Positions 1 through 9,968 of a DNA stretch of 64,000 nucleotides are shown here, in pieces. The DNA comes from Mesaphorura yosii (Eukaryota > Arthropoda > Collembola > Poduromorpha > Tullbergiidae), in the NCBI GenBank assembly GCA_009869945.1, contig WIXG01000042.1:62001-126000 (forward strand), read 5' to 3'. Positions within the stretch are counted from its first letter, which is position 1, and each line of letters begins with the position of its first letter. The translations under genes and the position numbers were made by a program. The notes beneath the pieces were generated by a model that ran no database searches, was not told the DNA's origin, and saw only the letters and a list, made by a program, of their open reading frames with translations.

Positions 1-1103
1 GGAGAGGCGGGAGAAATTAAGAAGCAAATTGTCAGCTGCACGAAACTATACTGCTAATCTGGTCAAAATCATTTCTCAAACGAACGGTAGCGTTACAGAG
101 TCTCAAATTTCAATCTGTTTACTCGTGTCGTTCAGCAGTTTAGCTTTGTTTTTGATATTTCTATCTCGAACTCGTCAAATATTTACAATCAGTGAGGACA
201 ATGACTCATGCTTTAACATTTCAAGGCTAAACGACGAATTTATGACGAATGCTTCAAGCTCGAATAGAATATTGTGCTTCTCTATAAAATGTTGACAGAA
301 TTTATGTCTTGGTCTTGCTTTGTATTTGTCCTGCTCGCCTTTACTCAGCAATGTTCAATCTCCAGTCAAATATTTAATTGATCTAATGTCTGTGTTAATT
401 ACTTGTCAGATGTCCGAGCTTCATATTTGATACCGACTGGAGCACATGTCAACATTGACCGGGCCGAGCGTAAGCAGCTGGCTAGATTTACTAAACCGTA
501 GATTTTTCAAGTTTGAGTTCGGAATTTACAACATATTTTTCTAGTAGAATACATTGGGCCGTGGCACCTTGCATACGACACAAAAGACATCGGCTTCAAC
601 GACATGTGGTATGATGGGGTGTCACTCGACGAGAATGGAACCTCGATCGTGTTCAACGAAAGTGGACTCTACTCCATTTCGTCGCAGGTTCCACACAACA
701 GCAATCAAATACCTCGTTTCCTGATAATTGAGCTTCAGCAGAAATAATTTGCTTTGCTTGCTTTAGGTTTACTACCACAGCACGGTGCAAAGGGGTAGGA
801 CAATGCCCATGGGCTACAAAATTTTCGTAAAAAAAGCTGCACCCACAAAATTTCAACGTCCTTTCGAAGTCGCCCAGTGTGTGACTGCGTACCCATCGAC
901 ATACTTTCAAACTTGCTACACGGCTGTTACATGGTTAGTACATTTTGACAAATGGAATTCAGTTCAGTGTCTATTGATTCATGCTTTTCAGGTATTTGGA
1001 AAAACGAGACGAAATATTTCTCAAGCATTTCAAGAATTCGTTTCCGATTATAGAAGCCGATGAGCAAGGCAAGACGTTCTTACAAATTGTGAAACTTGGC
1101 TGA
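1..1103 (+). CDS. TNF-superfamily ligand (Eiger-like), 5' end cut off
   Basis: Predicted trimeric cytokine ligand of the TNF superfamily. Exons: <1-191, 410-469, 545-687, 767-933, 992-1103 (TGA); all junctions are GT-AG and phases agree. The open frame runs off the left edge, so the cytoplasmic N terminus is missing. The first exon encodes a hydrophobic segment (ICLLVSFSSLALFLIFL) that fits the signal anchor of a type II membrane protein. The TNF homology domain follows: an early GAHV strand, a Trp after the second exon, the ESGLYSISSQVYYHS strand, two cysteines in the middle that could pair, and the C-terminal EADEQGKTFLQIVKL strand. A C1q-like protein shares this jelly roll, but the GLY..SQV and ..F..I.KL pattern favours TNF. 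The stalk is very short and I see no clear furin site. An AATAAA lies at 1446-1451. Confidence 0.7.
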
Positions 1104-1790
1104 CTTACACGCCTTAATCAAAATGAGGTCATCTTTACTGTGTTAGCATCGTGTAGTGTAATATGATTCTCTCTTTACCCTGTTGTATTATTCTTGTTGA
1201 CATTAAGGCATCTGTAGAGCAAGGACTTATGTTTTTAGAGTAGATTAATAGTATTAGAGTAACAAGCTACAGTACAATGAAGCGTTGCCATTTCATTTAG
1301 CATCAATATCAACATTGTTCTAAGTCACAACTCGTGCTGGCACTTCAGGTCATTGATCGATTCCTTCCATTCGTTTCTTGCCAATCCAGAGTTTATAAAT
1401 CTTCTGCTTCCATTAATCAGTTTAAAAAATTTCCGATTTCTATTGAATAAAGTTGTATGATAATTGTGCTAACCTATGTTCAGTTTTACATTATTCGCAT
1501 TCGCATTTGGAAATTGGACTCCAGAAAATTGTTTACCGTAGCATCATCGGATTCTGCACATCTCAGGAAACATTAACATCACCGTGGTGGAGGCCTGAAT
1601 CAGGAAATCTTGCTGAACTGCGGCAGTCCTCACTGCAATTTATAACCAACATTTTCTTTACCTTTTGGTTCTCACTGCTCACGATCGTCGTTCATCGGAA
1701 AGTTCTTTTATGTACGGAATATTTTATCGTTCAAAAATTCAAGCGAGAGGCAATTCCAGTGGACAGAAGCCGCAGTCACAGACACGAAAA
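1104..1790. other. 3' region of the TNF-like gene and 5' region of SPEF1
   Basis: The first part is probably 3' untranslated sequence ending near the AATAAA at 1446-1451. The second part lies upstream of the SPEF1 start. The SPEF1 frame stays open back to about 1665, with an in-frame ATG at 1710, so a longer N terminus is possible. I see no other gene here. Confidence 0.5.
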
Positions 1791-3125
1791 ATGAAGAAGT
1801 CAGGCATTCCAATTCTGGCTCGCACTCTGGCTTCAAGCGGTGGCCGGATTAATATTGACCTGAGTTCTCATACAATGACTGGTGATTGTGTCGGTCCGGG
1901 TCGTGTTAAATCTGCGGCAGTTCCAAATCCAAATATTTGTCAAATCGTGGTGAAACCTCCTGATTTCGACGTGCTACCACCGCCCGTGCCACCGCGACAA
2001 TCCAAACCTACAGTCGCCTTGCCCAGGGACAAAAATGACAGCCCAGCAGCAAAACCTCCAATTACACCATTGTTTACGGTTGCAGCAGGCAAGACGGTCC
2101 GGCCCGAATCTGTCTCTTCTGGGGAAGTTCGGCAATCACGCTCGTTGACATCGCCACCACGTACTCCATCAACGAAAAATTTCACCGAGGCAGAGCTGGA
2201 AGATCTGTACAGCTGGGTGGACCAAGTCCCGTTCAGCTCAAAGGGCAAGAACAACATTCACCGTGACTTCTCCGATGGCGTTCGTCTAGCTGAAGTTATT
2301 CACCATTTCATACCCAAAGCCATTAGTCTCCACAATTACAGCCAAGCAAGTGGACGACGTGCGAAAATTGACAACTGGGAAATGTTGAGCCGTAAAGTTC
2401 TGAAGAACCTTGATATTCCGCCACCTAAAGGTAAAGACATGTACGAACTCGTCAGTGGAAAGCCAGGTGCAATTGAACGAGTGCTGGCAGCCGTCCGTGA
2501 CAAGATAAGTCTGTACCAAAATGAGGGAAACGCAAGCGCAGCCGTTGATTCGAGTGTCCCAAGACCAGGCGGCAAATTCCACATTGACTTCCGAGAACGA
2601 TTTGGGCGACGGGCATCGCGTACTACATCACACGCCAGTACGACCGACATGTCATGCTCAGGAGTCTCAGGCACCGGCGACTCGGAATGGATTCATCCAT
2701 TCCATCCTGTCATCCATGAGTACCATCGCCGTGTGGCCGAGCGGAAGAAGAACGCGTCTCGCCATGACCTCGATGGAAGAAAGAGTGTGTTTGAGGATAC
2801 ATGCACCGTGCACGCAGCGTATGAAAACAAACGTGGAGATAAAGTGGCCAAAGTGGTTGACTACGTAGTATACGAAGGATGCCACATGGTACCAGAGTCA
2901 ATTGTCGATGCGTTCCAAGACGAACTCCGTACAGCTGTCGAGCATGTGAAGAACATCGCAGTCAAAGTGCGACGGCTGGAGACACTGGTTCAACTCAAGG
3001 AGAATCGCCTGCAAGATCTGACTCAAGAATTCCACCAACTTACGCTGCAAGTGGAAGAGAACCGTAAAACGAAGGGACTGAAAGCATCTCCCAAGCAGAG
3101 TGAAAAATTTAACAACGGTTCTTAG
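1791..3125 (+). CDS. SPEF1: Sperm flagellar protein 1 (SPEF1/CLAMP), CH-domain protein
   Basis: SPEF1 binds and bundles microtubules in the central apparatus of cilia and in sperm tails. This copy is a single exon of 444 residues if translation starts at ATG 1791; an in-frame ATG at 1710 would add 27. A Ser/Pro-rich N-terminal extension of about 130 residues contains PPPVPPRQ. The calponin-homology domain follows at about 131-235: LYSWVDQVPFS, RDFSDGVRLAEVIHHFIP, NYSQASG, the KIDNW helix, and VLAAVRDKI at its end. A long divergent linker leads to a C-terminal coiled coil (KVRRLETLVQLKENRLQDL) that matches the C-terminal helix of SPEF1. The human protein is about half this length, so the N-terminal extension and the linker are lineage features. 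Poly(A) signals lie at 3153-3158 and 3177-3182. It converges on the CEP19-like gene. Confidence 0.9.
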   Translation: MKKSGIPILARTLASSGGRINIDLSSHTMTGDCVGPGRVKSAAVPNPNICQIVVKPPDFDVLPPPVPPRQSKPTVALPRDKNDSPAAKPPITPLFTVAAGKTVRPESVSSGEVRQSRSLTSPPRTPSTKNFTEAELEDLYSWVDQVPFSSKGKNNIHRDFSDGVRLAEVIHHFIPKAISLHNYSQASGRRAKIDNWEMLSRKVLKNLDIPPPKGKDMYELVSGKPGAIERVLAAVRDKISLYQNEGNASAAVDSSVPRPGGKFHIDFRERFGRRASRTTSHASTTDMSCSGVSGTGDSEWIHPFHPVIHEYHRRVAERKKNASRHDLDGRKSVFEDTCTVHAAYENKRGDKVAKVVDYVVYEGCHMVPESIVDAFQDELRTAVEHVKNIAVKVRRLETLVQLKENRLQDLTQEFHQLTLQVEENRKTKGLKASPKQSEKFNNGS

Positions 3126-3201
3126 TTTATTCTGCCCCGTTTCATTTACGGCAATAAAGCGTAACACGACGACTTAATAAAATCTGTTTCTTATAATCTG
3201 G

Positions 3202-5296
3202 TCACCAGAAGTCGTCATCAAGCTCTTCTTCCTTGAGATCATCGTCTTTCTTGAAAGTCTCAAATTCCACCTCGACAGGCTTGATTTCTTCTGGCTGCTT
3301 GGATTTGGAGAAGAAGAATCCACCTTCGTTTGTTGTCGAAGGATTTTCGACAATCTCTTCAACAATGTCAGTATGCTTTACTTCAGCATCAGCACCAATC
3401 TGTTGGTCTTCTTCAGTCACTGAAGTAGCACCAATGTCAAATTGAGGTGAAGCACTTGGCTCGTGTGCGTCGTGTGCGTCATCCGACTCAGATTTGTCGG
3501 ACCCAGAGCCATTCTCCTCCTGATTGGAATCGATCGATTGAGAATTCATGATTCTAGCACCGGTAGAGAAAATAGAGCCGAATTTCTTTGGAGTTAGTAA
3601 CGGGCCATCATTTTTCAAGTCATTTTTCTTAATTTGGTCGGATGGCGACTGAAATAATGGCGTAGGCTTGCTAGCAGGTGGGCCTATCTTGACTTCAGGC
3701 ACACTCTTGCTTTTGCTCGTGGGGTCTTCCGTGACCGCGTTCTTGCTGATTGATCTCGGGCGTACTGCATTCGACACGAGCTGCTTAATGTTAATCTTGG
3801 GCTGAGTGTCTTTAGATTGTTCTACTGCACACGCCATAGCTGGACGCAAACTCTTCAGCTTTGCCAGTCGTGACACTGGCGGTTGGAAAATGCTCATAAA
3901 TTTCATTTTTGAAACGTTGTCACAGTCACCGGAATCTGTCTCACTGCCCGATTCTTCCGACTCGTCTTCATTGTGCTGCTCAGCATCGGGTGACTGCTGG
4001 TTGCTTGTTTTTTGCGCATTCTGCTTCTGCGGCGGCACGACTTCAGTAGCAATATAAGCCGAATATCTTCTCATCATGGCTCCTTTGGCGGCTACCGACA
4101 AGGGCTGGAGCTGCAATTAAGGCGGCGCAGGGGCAATTGCTCGGGATTGCCGCGGGGTCCGAATATGTCATCGTCGTGCTCGTGCGTGTTGTTATTTAAA
4201 CTGACAAAGGGATCATATGAGGGGGGACGCGTGCTTCGCATGAACAATGAATTCGAAAGGGTCCGCGGTATTTGAAAAATGTGCAAAAAAATTTGCACAT
4301 GCGGAGATTATGCATAAAGTTTGCGAAAGTTGTTGAGTCGAGTCATTAGTTTAAATTTAGCCCCCCTCATATGATCCCTTTGTCAGTTTAAATAACAACA
4401 CGCACGCGCACGACGATGACATATTCGGACCCCGCGGCAGTCCCGAGCAATTGCCCCTGCGCCGCCTTAATTGCAGCTCCAGCCCTTGTCGGTAGCCGCC
4501 AAAGGAGCCATGATGAGAAGATATTCGGCCTTATATTGCTACTGACTTCCTTGTCCTTGCTGCGTCCAATATCTGGGAAGTGTGGAATTGCGTTACTGGG
4601 TTCAAGATCATTCTCTTCCTGGTCAGGCGCTACGCTTGTAACCTGATTGTCCTTTTTCAGACTGATCGAGAACGAAACACTTTTTACGTCCAGATCCTCC
4701 TCGTCACTGCCGTTTTCATGACCTACGTCTACCAAATAACGATTGGCTCGCGACTCTTCATAGTTTTGCTGAGAGGATTTAGAATGTTCGGGTAGCTTTG
4801 GAGCGTTGTCCTGGCTGGTGCCAGATCCAGCCGCCCGACCCTTTTGAATTGTTTTGATTTCCGTTTCCGATTCCAATCGAGCAATATCCTCGTGTTGGTT
4901 TTCCTTATTCTCGTGCGTGGAATTCAACCAAAGTTCTTGATTAGATTTGGTAACAGCAGCTTCTGTGGTATATTAATGTGAAAGGTGACATATTTGTGAT
5001 AAGACGTAATAATGAGAATTGTGCACTTTACCGATTTCGTATCCTTTCTGGACCAGTTGAATAATCCTTAATAATTTCTGGATAACGATATCAGGCACAC
5101 TTTCCAGAAACTGAGCGTGTCTCGCACGAACAATCACTTGTATATATTTGATTACATTTGTTGTATCACTGAAGTTGCGAAGAGGAATCTTTCGTTTCCG
5201 TTTCTGTGACTTGTCATTGTCGTCCGCTTTGGTCTTGTAGATCAAAACCAGAGCTGGTGGGTCCGAGATCAGTCCAAGTTTCAAAGGAGTAAGCAT
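3202..5296 (-). CDS. CEP19: CEP19-like centrosomal/ciliary protein, interrupted by an inverted-repeat element
   Basis: CEP19 acts at the mother centriole and ciliary base. Exon 1 is 5032-5296 (ATG at 5294-5296). It shows the CEP19 N-terminal pattern: GLISDPPALVLIYK, then RKIPLRNFSD, then ARHAQFLESV and a leucine-rich helix. The splice is GAAATCG/GTAAAG to CACAG/AAGC, so exon 2 starts at 4962. The frame runs on through Glu/Asp-rich sequence (SDEEDLDVKS) to KDKEV at about 4544. There a 499-bp inverted-repeat element (4045-4543), flanked by 6-bp direct repeats, breaks it. The same frame resumes at 4044 (VVPPQKQNAQ) and ends at 3202 with an acidic, aromatic tail (KEEELDDDFW). Without the element the two halves are collinear and in frame. 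The long disordered middle is unlike vertebrate CEP19. Poly(A) signal on this strand: 3126-3131. Whether the gene still works is unknown. Confidence 0.65.
4045..4543. mobile_element. 499-bp foldback/MITE-like element with ~182-bp terminal inverted repeats
   Basis: The arms are 4045-4226 and 4361-4543, inverted, with a 134-bp spacer. I count three differences: a one-base indel next to the GGCC/GCC motif and two substitutions, so the arms are about 98% identical. The termini read 5'-AGTAGC...GCTACT-3'. The 6-bp direct repeat GACTTC lies immediately outside at 4039-4044 and 4544-4549 and looks like a target-site duplication. The element contains no transposase frame. A 6-bp duplication with 5'-AG ends and long TIRs is the combination described for Maverick/Polinton elements, but this short element shows nothing else of that family, so the family assignment is a guess. 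It lies within a coding exon of the CEP19-like gene. Confidence 0.8.
4361..4543. repeat. Right inverted arm of the CEP19 insertion
   Basis: This arm is the reverse complement of 4045-4226, with three differences. It starts with CCCCCCTCATATG at the spacer and ends with GCTACT at the direct repeat. A transcript crossing both arms could fold into a hairpin of about 180 bp. Confidence 0.85.
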
Positions 5297-6283
5297 TATT
5301 GACTAGACTAGGGCTAATAACAAATGGTAACCATCTCGGGGTGCAAGTACTAACTTTAATAACACCTCGCCGTATGATGTCAAAGACCAGAAATATTCAA
5401 CGGAGTTCGGAGTCGATTTAGAAATGCCGTAAAATTGAATGAAAGAGCATTTTATACTCTAAAAGTTATGCTATTTGTTTGGACTCTGGGCAGGTCGATT
5501 CCATGGTAACCCGGAAATGAAAATACTCCATAGAGTCTCATCGATTCCGCGTGCGTTTGTGTTCGGTGAAAAACTCCAGTCGGAGAGATTCATTCTTCCA
5601 AAGAGAGTTCAGTTTTGTAGTTGATTCTCTCTCAACTCTCTCTTTGAACTCTCTTTGCATTCTTCATTCATAAAATTCCTAAACCAGGCTGGTTCTCCCC
5701 CTGTTCTACCGTTAGATTCCAAAATGAGGCACTTTTCGTCAATCCTGACAGGTCCATCTCTTCGACATACCCACTTCTCATTTTATGTACGGTTATCTTT
5801 TCTTGGTCGCATGGATGAACTGTGAATAATGAATTCATAGATGAAAGAATTCATCAAATCGGTATCACCGACCACGGAAAATTGTGAAACCATAATCCTG
5901 TGCCTGATTTGAGGACTGACATCGAGTTGCTCCTTGGGGGGACTAACGCAAGCAATAAAGCTCCAAAGTATTGTAATATTACAAAATATCGGAGACTGCG
6001 CAATCGTTGACATATTATAAACACGCAACAAAGTAAGAAATATCGACTCAATGAAATAGAATCATAGGAACGTGGGATGCTTCGAGTAAGCGGGATTCTT
6101 TATAAATGAACTTCAAATCGCAAATGCAATTTATTTCATAAGTGCTACGCATTTCAGTGGTCTGTTACGATCTGTAATTGCTTGGAATTAGTTATTGGAA
6201 CTACTTCAACTGAATCTAATCACCTATTTATTTTGTTCATTGTGCATATTACTTCTCGATCGGTTCAGAAAGTACAATTTAAA
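5297..6283. promoter_or_regulatory. Shared upstream region between the divergent CEP19-like gene and CLNS1A
   Basis: These two genes point away from each other, so this 987-bp gap probably holds both promoters. The one structure I see is a 13-bp perfect inverted repeat, CAAAGAGAGTTCA at 5599-5611 and its complement at 5645-5657. It lies in CTCTCT-rich sequence of the GAGA-element type. No clear TATA box. Confidence 0.35.
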
Positions 6284-7139
6284 ATGGTTCGACTTCATCA
6301 GTTTCCACAACCAACTGAAGGTGTACGATATCGAAATGACAATGTTTCGGCCGTGGTGGATTCGAAGGAGTTGGGGAACGGATCACTTTACGTAACTGAG
6401 GCGTTAGTTGTACAGGGTTTATGGAATATTAAACGAGTACAAGTCGTCAATATAATTTGTTTTTGTTGTGTACAGGAATATCTCATGGGTTAATGGAACT
6501 TCGGGAGAGGGATTTAGTATTTTGTACCCGAAGATGACTTTGCATGCGATATCAAAAGATGAAGCGATAAATCCGAAACCTTGCCTTTACATCATGCTGA
6601 ACGGGTATTTGGACGAAGGTAACATAATTAATGATTCATGATTCATATTCGGCTCAGAAATGTACATTAAGCAGAGCATATTATTTGATATTTATTGGTT
6701 TTTGTTTTAGATGGTGCAAGGCAAGCTGAAGTGGAGCCCGATGATGGATCTGATGAAGGAGTGGGCTGTGACGAGGAAGAAGTAATTACTGAAGTTCGTT
6801 TTGTTCCACAAGAAGACCCCATAGTGCTGGAGACAATCTACAAAGCAGTCCAAGAATGCACATTGCTTCATCCTGATCCAGTCTCGGATATGAGCGGTAA
6901 GTCGTCACTTTAGAAGTGTTCTCACTGGAGAATTGACAATTGAAGTTACCGTGCGTTTCACAGATGACGTCGAAGGCGAGGAAATGGAAGGTGACGAAGA
7001 GGAGGAGGCTGACGATGACGAGGAGTTCGAGGATGCCGATGCTGGATTTGGCCGATTAATGGAACGGTTTGGGTTGCATCGAAACAACGAGGGCGAAGAC
7101 GAACCCGACCCAGATCAGTTCAAAGATGCGGAGCAATGA
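6284..7139 (+). CDS. CLNS1A: Methylosome subunit pICln
   Basis: pICln is the chaperone that holds Sm proteins and feeds them to the PRMT5 methylosome during spliceosomal snRNP assembly in the cytoplasm. Exons: 6284-6402, 6476-6618, 6711-6896, 6964-7139 (TGA); 207 residues, close to family length. The PH-like fold is visible: FPQPTEGVRY at the start, GNGSLYVTEANISW, FSILYPKMTLHAISKD, CLYIMLNGYLDE, and EEEVITEVRFVPQ. Next comes the helix with ETIYKAVQECTLLHPDP. The very acidic stretch EEEEADDDEEFEDADA in the last exon is the usual pICln acidic patch. The first splice uses GC/GTTAGT and restores TEANISWVNG. Poly(A) signal: 7397-7402. Confidence 0.9.
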
Positions 7140-9968
7140 GATTATATGATGCACGTGCTTGTAAGATAGTTAGATAGTCTTTTTTGGTAGATGGCTAAGA
7201 TGACAAAGGTTGTCTGTAAGTCATGTTTTTCGTATCTATTGTTGGTTTATGTGGAACCATGATAGTATTATTTTGATCTTTTTGTATCGAGTTCAGATAT
7301 TCATGGGAAATGTTCATTTGCTTGTAGCTTTTATGACAAATACAATCTATTCATATCTTTTGTGTATAAATGGTGTTTGTACTGAGAGTAATGACAAATA
7401 AATTGGTTGGTTCATAATTGTCAGTACTGACAGGACAGTAATGATTGGTGTCGGAGTAAAATTTTCTATTATTAGGTTGTGACTGCAGGACTCCATTATT
7501 GTTTTGGATGAAACCATGCCGTGAATGAATGCGTGTAAGGCATGGCCTCTTTCCGGTGAGGTTAATTAAGTCACGTGTTAGTTAGGATTTAGGATGTAAA
7601 TATGTATTTTAAGGAAAGTCAGAAACAGCAAACCGAATCAGCGCAGCGGAAGGCGAGATAAGCGAATTTGAGTTTGCACGATGAGACACGACAACAAACT
7701 CGCTGTTCGTTAGAAGTAAAATGATTTCGATAGAAGAAATTATTTGGGTATGAGAATTTACTTTTGAAGATGAGAGTTTAAAATGCATATTCTACGAATC
7801 ACGCCTGAATTTCATGTCATCGTTAACCACAACCGCCGCCAATGCCAGTCACAGGTTCCTGACAATGAAAATCTGACAATTTGCAGCGTGACACTGACAG
7901 CATGCAATGATTTAAAATTGCATGCTGCCATGGATTTGCAATGGATTTGACCGATATGACGGAGTGATACAACGATTTTGCGCTCATGACAGTTTGGCAG
8001 TTAGTAAAATGTGTCAGCTAATATTCGTGCCCTCAATTTGGCTCGTCATGTCATAAACTCGCTTTCGCTTGCAGTATCCGCATCATTGCATTATTATTAT
8101 TGTCAACGCGAGATCATTCAGTACGATTGTGCGGTGCGCATTACTGCGCATTTTGCAGAATCATAATTTAACGAATAACGAATTTAGCGTGATGAGTGAT
8201 GAAGCTTAACCAAACGCGAGTTGTGCATTGCAATATTTTGTTTATTTAATGACATGAATTGAGTTGATGGAGCACAAACGCAAAGTTTCATATGCACGAA
8301 GCAGGAACGCCAGTATTGAACTGCGAAATGCAACCCAGAAGATTCTCATTCTAGCGCCTGATAAAGTGCTGTCTCAATGAACGGTGATTAATTACTGTTT
8401 TAATTACCGATCAGTAATTAATTAGTAACACGGTGCAGTTATAAATCGTGCGCAGTTGAGCGATTGTTTTATTGCAGTTTCATGGCTGCACTGCACGAGG
8501 TTTCGTTTCGGGGCCACGCGACGCGACGCTCTTCAATGAGAAAATAAGGATTGGTAAAATACCACTGCACTTGTTGCAGGAATCACAAGCTACGGATGCA
8601 AAACAATCAACTTCAATTGAGGGACGACTCTATGTAATGTACCAGCGTGTGCGCTTAACTTTAATTATTTGCTATTCACGTAGCCGTGCTGGGCAAACTG
8701 AATTCGACTTTGGTCAGTTCAGTCCGCATTGGCAATGGCATTGTATTGTTGCTGACGTTGTTGATGGTCTTTGCGGTGCCAATTCAATGCACAGCTCAAT
8801 GGCTCCACTCCACGCTGTCGTTTGCTGCAATAAAAACTCGTTTTTCAATGCTGTGTGAAATGTAAAGCCTTTGAAGACCGTCATCGTAGTTAATCACGCA
8901 GTTAATAAATACATGTATTAGGTAGTTGTGTGAGGAGGATAACAACAATACACTTGTTTGATGCCTGTAGTAGGCAATGGGCCGAAATCGTAAACAGTTT
9001 CTACATCAAGTTTGTGCTGAATTCACTGAAATAATCATTTCAGTCTCGTCGGTCGCATTCTTGCGTGTTCACCTGCTCAACTCGACTCCGTACTCTGTAC
9101 GCAAGAATCCGTCGTGACACGATGGACCGCGGCCGCCTGAGATTGCCTGACTAGTTCCACGTCACAGCACAATCAAGTAAATCATGTTCGGAAGCTCGGA
9201 GGGGGCTTACCTTTTGGAAATGTGCGTGAATTGAGCCTCGTGCTTGGGGCAGCTGCAAGCCGTAAATTAATCACTAAATTGTGATCTGGCAACTTCTGTT
9301 CAAGAGATCTGTGTCTAGTTCAATTTTATTGAGACTCGTCCCGAAGTGAGCTTGTGTAGCAGGAGTCGGTGAATTGTGAGTTTCCAGTTCGACAGTGCCA
9401 GATTTCCAAACTGCCTTAAATGGAAAATACACGTCACTGACAGATGATAAATAATCGTGTAATGAAAAAGACGTTACAAAGTTCACAGCAAGGGCACAGC
9501 CCGATCTGGAATATAATCAAATCTAAAAATACGCTACTGTCGCATTATAAGTAATCCAGTGCTGCAAATGTGAACTTGCGTATTGATGCAGTATTTTCAA
9601 CACCAAATCGTAATCTTAATCTTAAGAACTTATTCTTGTACCCGCGCCGTTAGTCATAGCCATTGGTTGTTGCGTGTTTCTGGCTTCACTTCAAATTGGA
9701 GTAAGAAATGAGTATTCAATTCTTTCAAAATGGGAAGCATTCATCTCGATTGCATTGTGTGAGTTTGTGCACGCTTTTTTCTTATTTCCCAATTAATTCC
9801 CAGCTAATTCTAGTCCACAGTTCGGCCACGCTAAATTCAATTGAGAAATGATGCCAGGCGAGACACTGAACACGTGAAATGAGAATTAAGTTGACATGCC
9901 AAGCACCGTGAACACTTTATTCGTGCATTTCCTGCCCTAATTCGACGTACGCCACGTGAATCGAGACA
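7140..9968. other. Gene-free stretch between CLNS1A and the MFSD6-like gene
   Basis: After the CLNS1A poly(A) signal, about 2.5 kb of AT-rich sequence shows no reading frame with family similarity or splice context. A 128-codon open stretch at 8472-8858 has no recognisable composition or motif, and I do not call it. The end of this stretch should hold the promoter of the MFSD6-like gene. Confidence 0.4.

Noticed and set aside
4388..4543. Continuation of the CEP19 frame through the inverted arm to the stop at 4388, as a natural C terminus
   Set aside because: This tail is encoded entirely by the inserted element, while the true continuation with the acidic aromatic end lies in frame on the other side.
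8472..8858. 128-codon open reading frame in the gap after CLNS1A
   Set aside because: No signal peptide, domain, codon pattern or splice context; AT-rich surroundings give such frames by chance.
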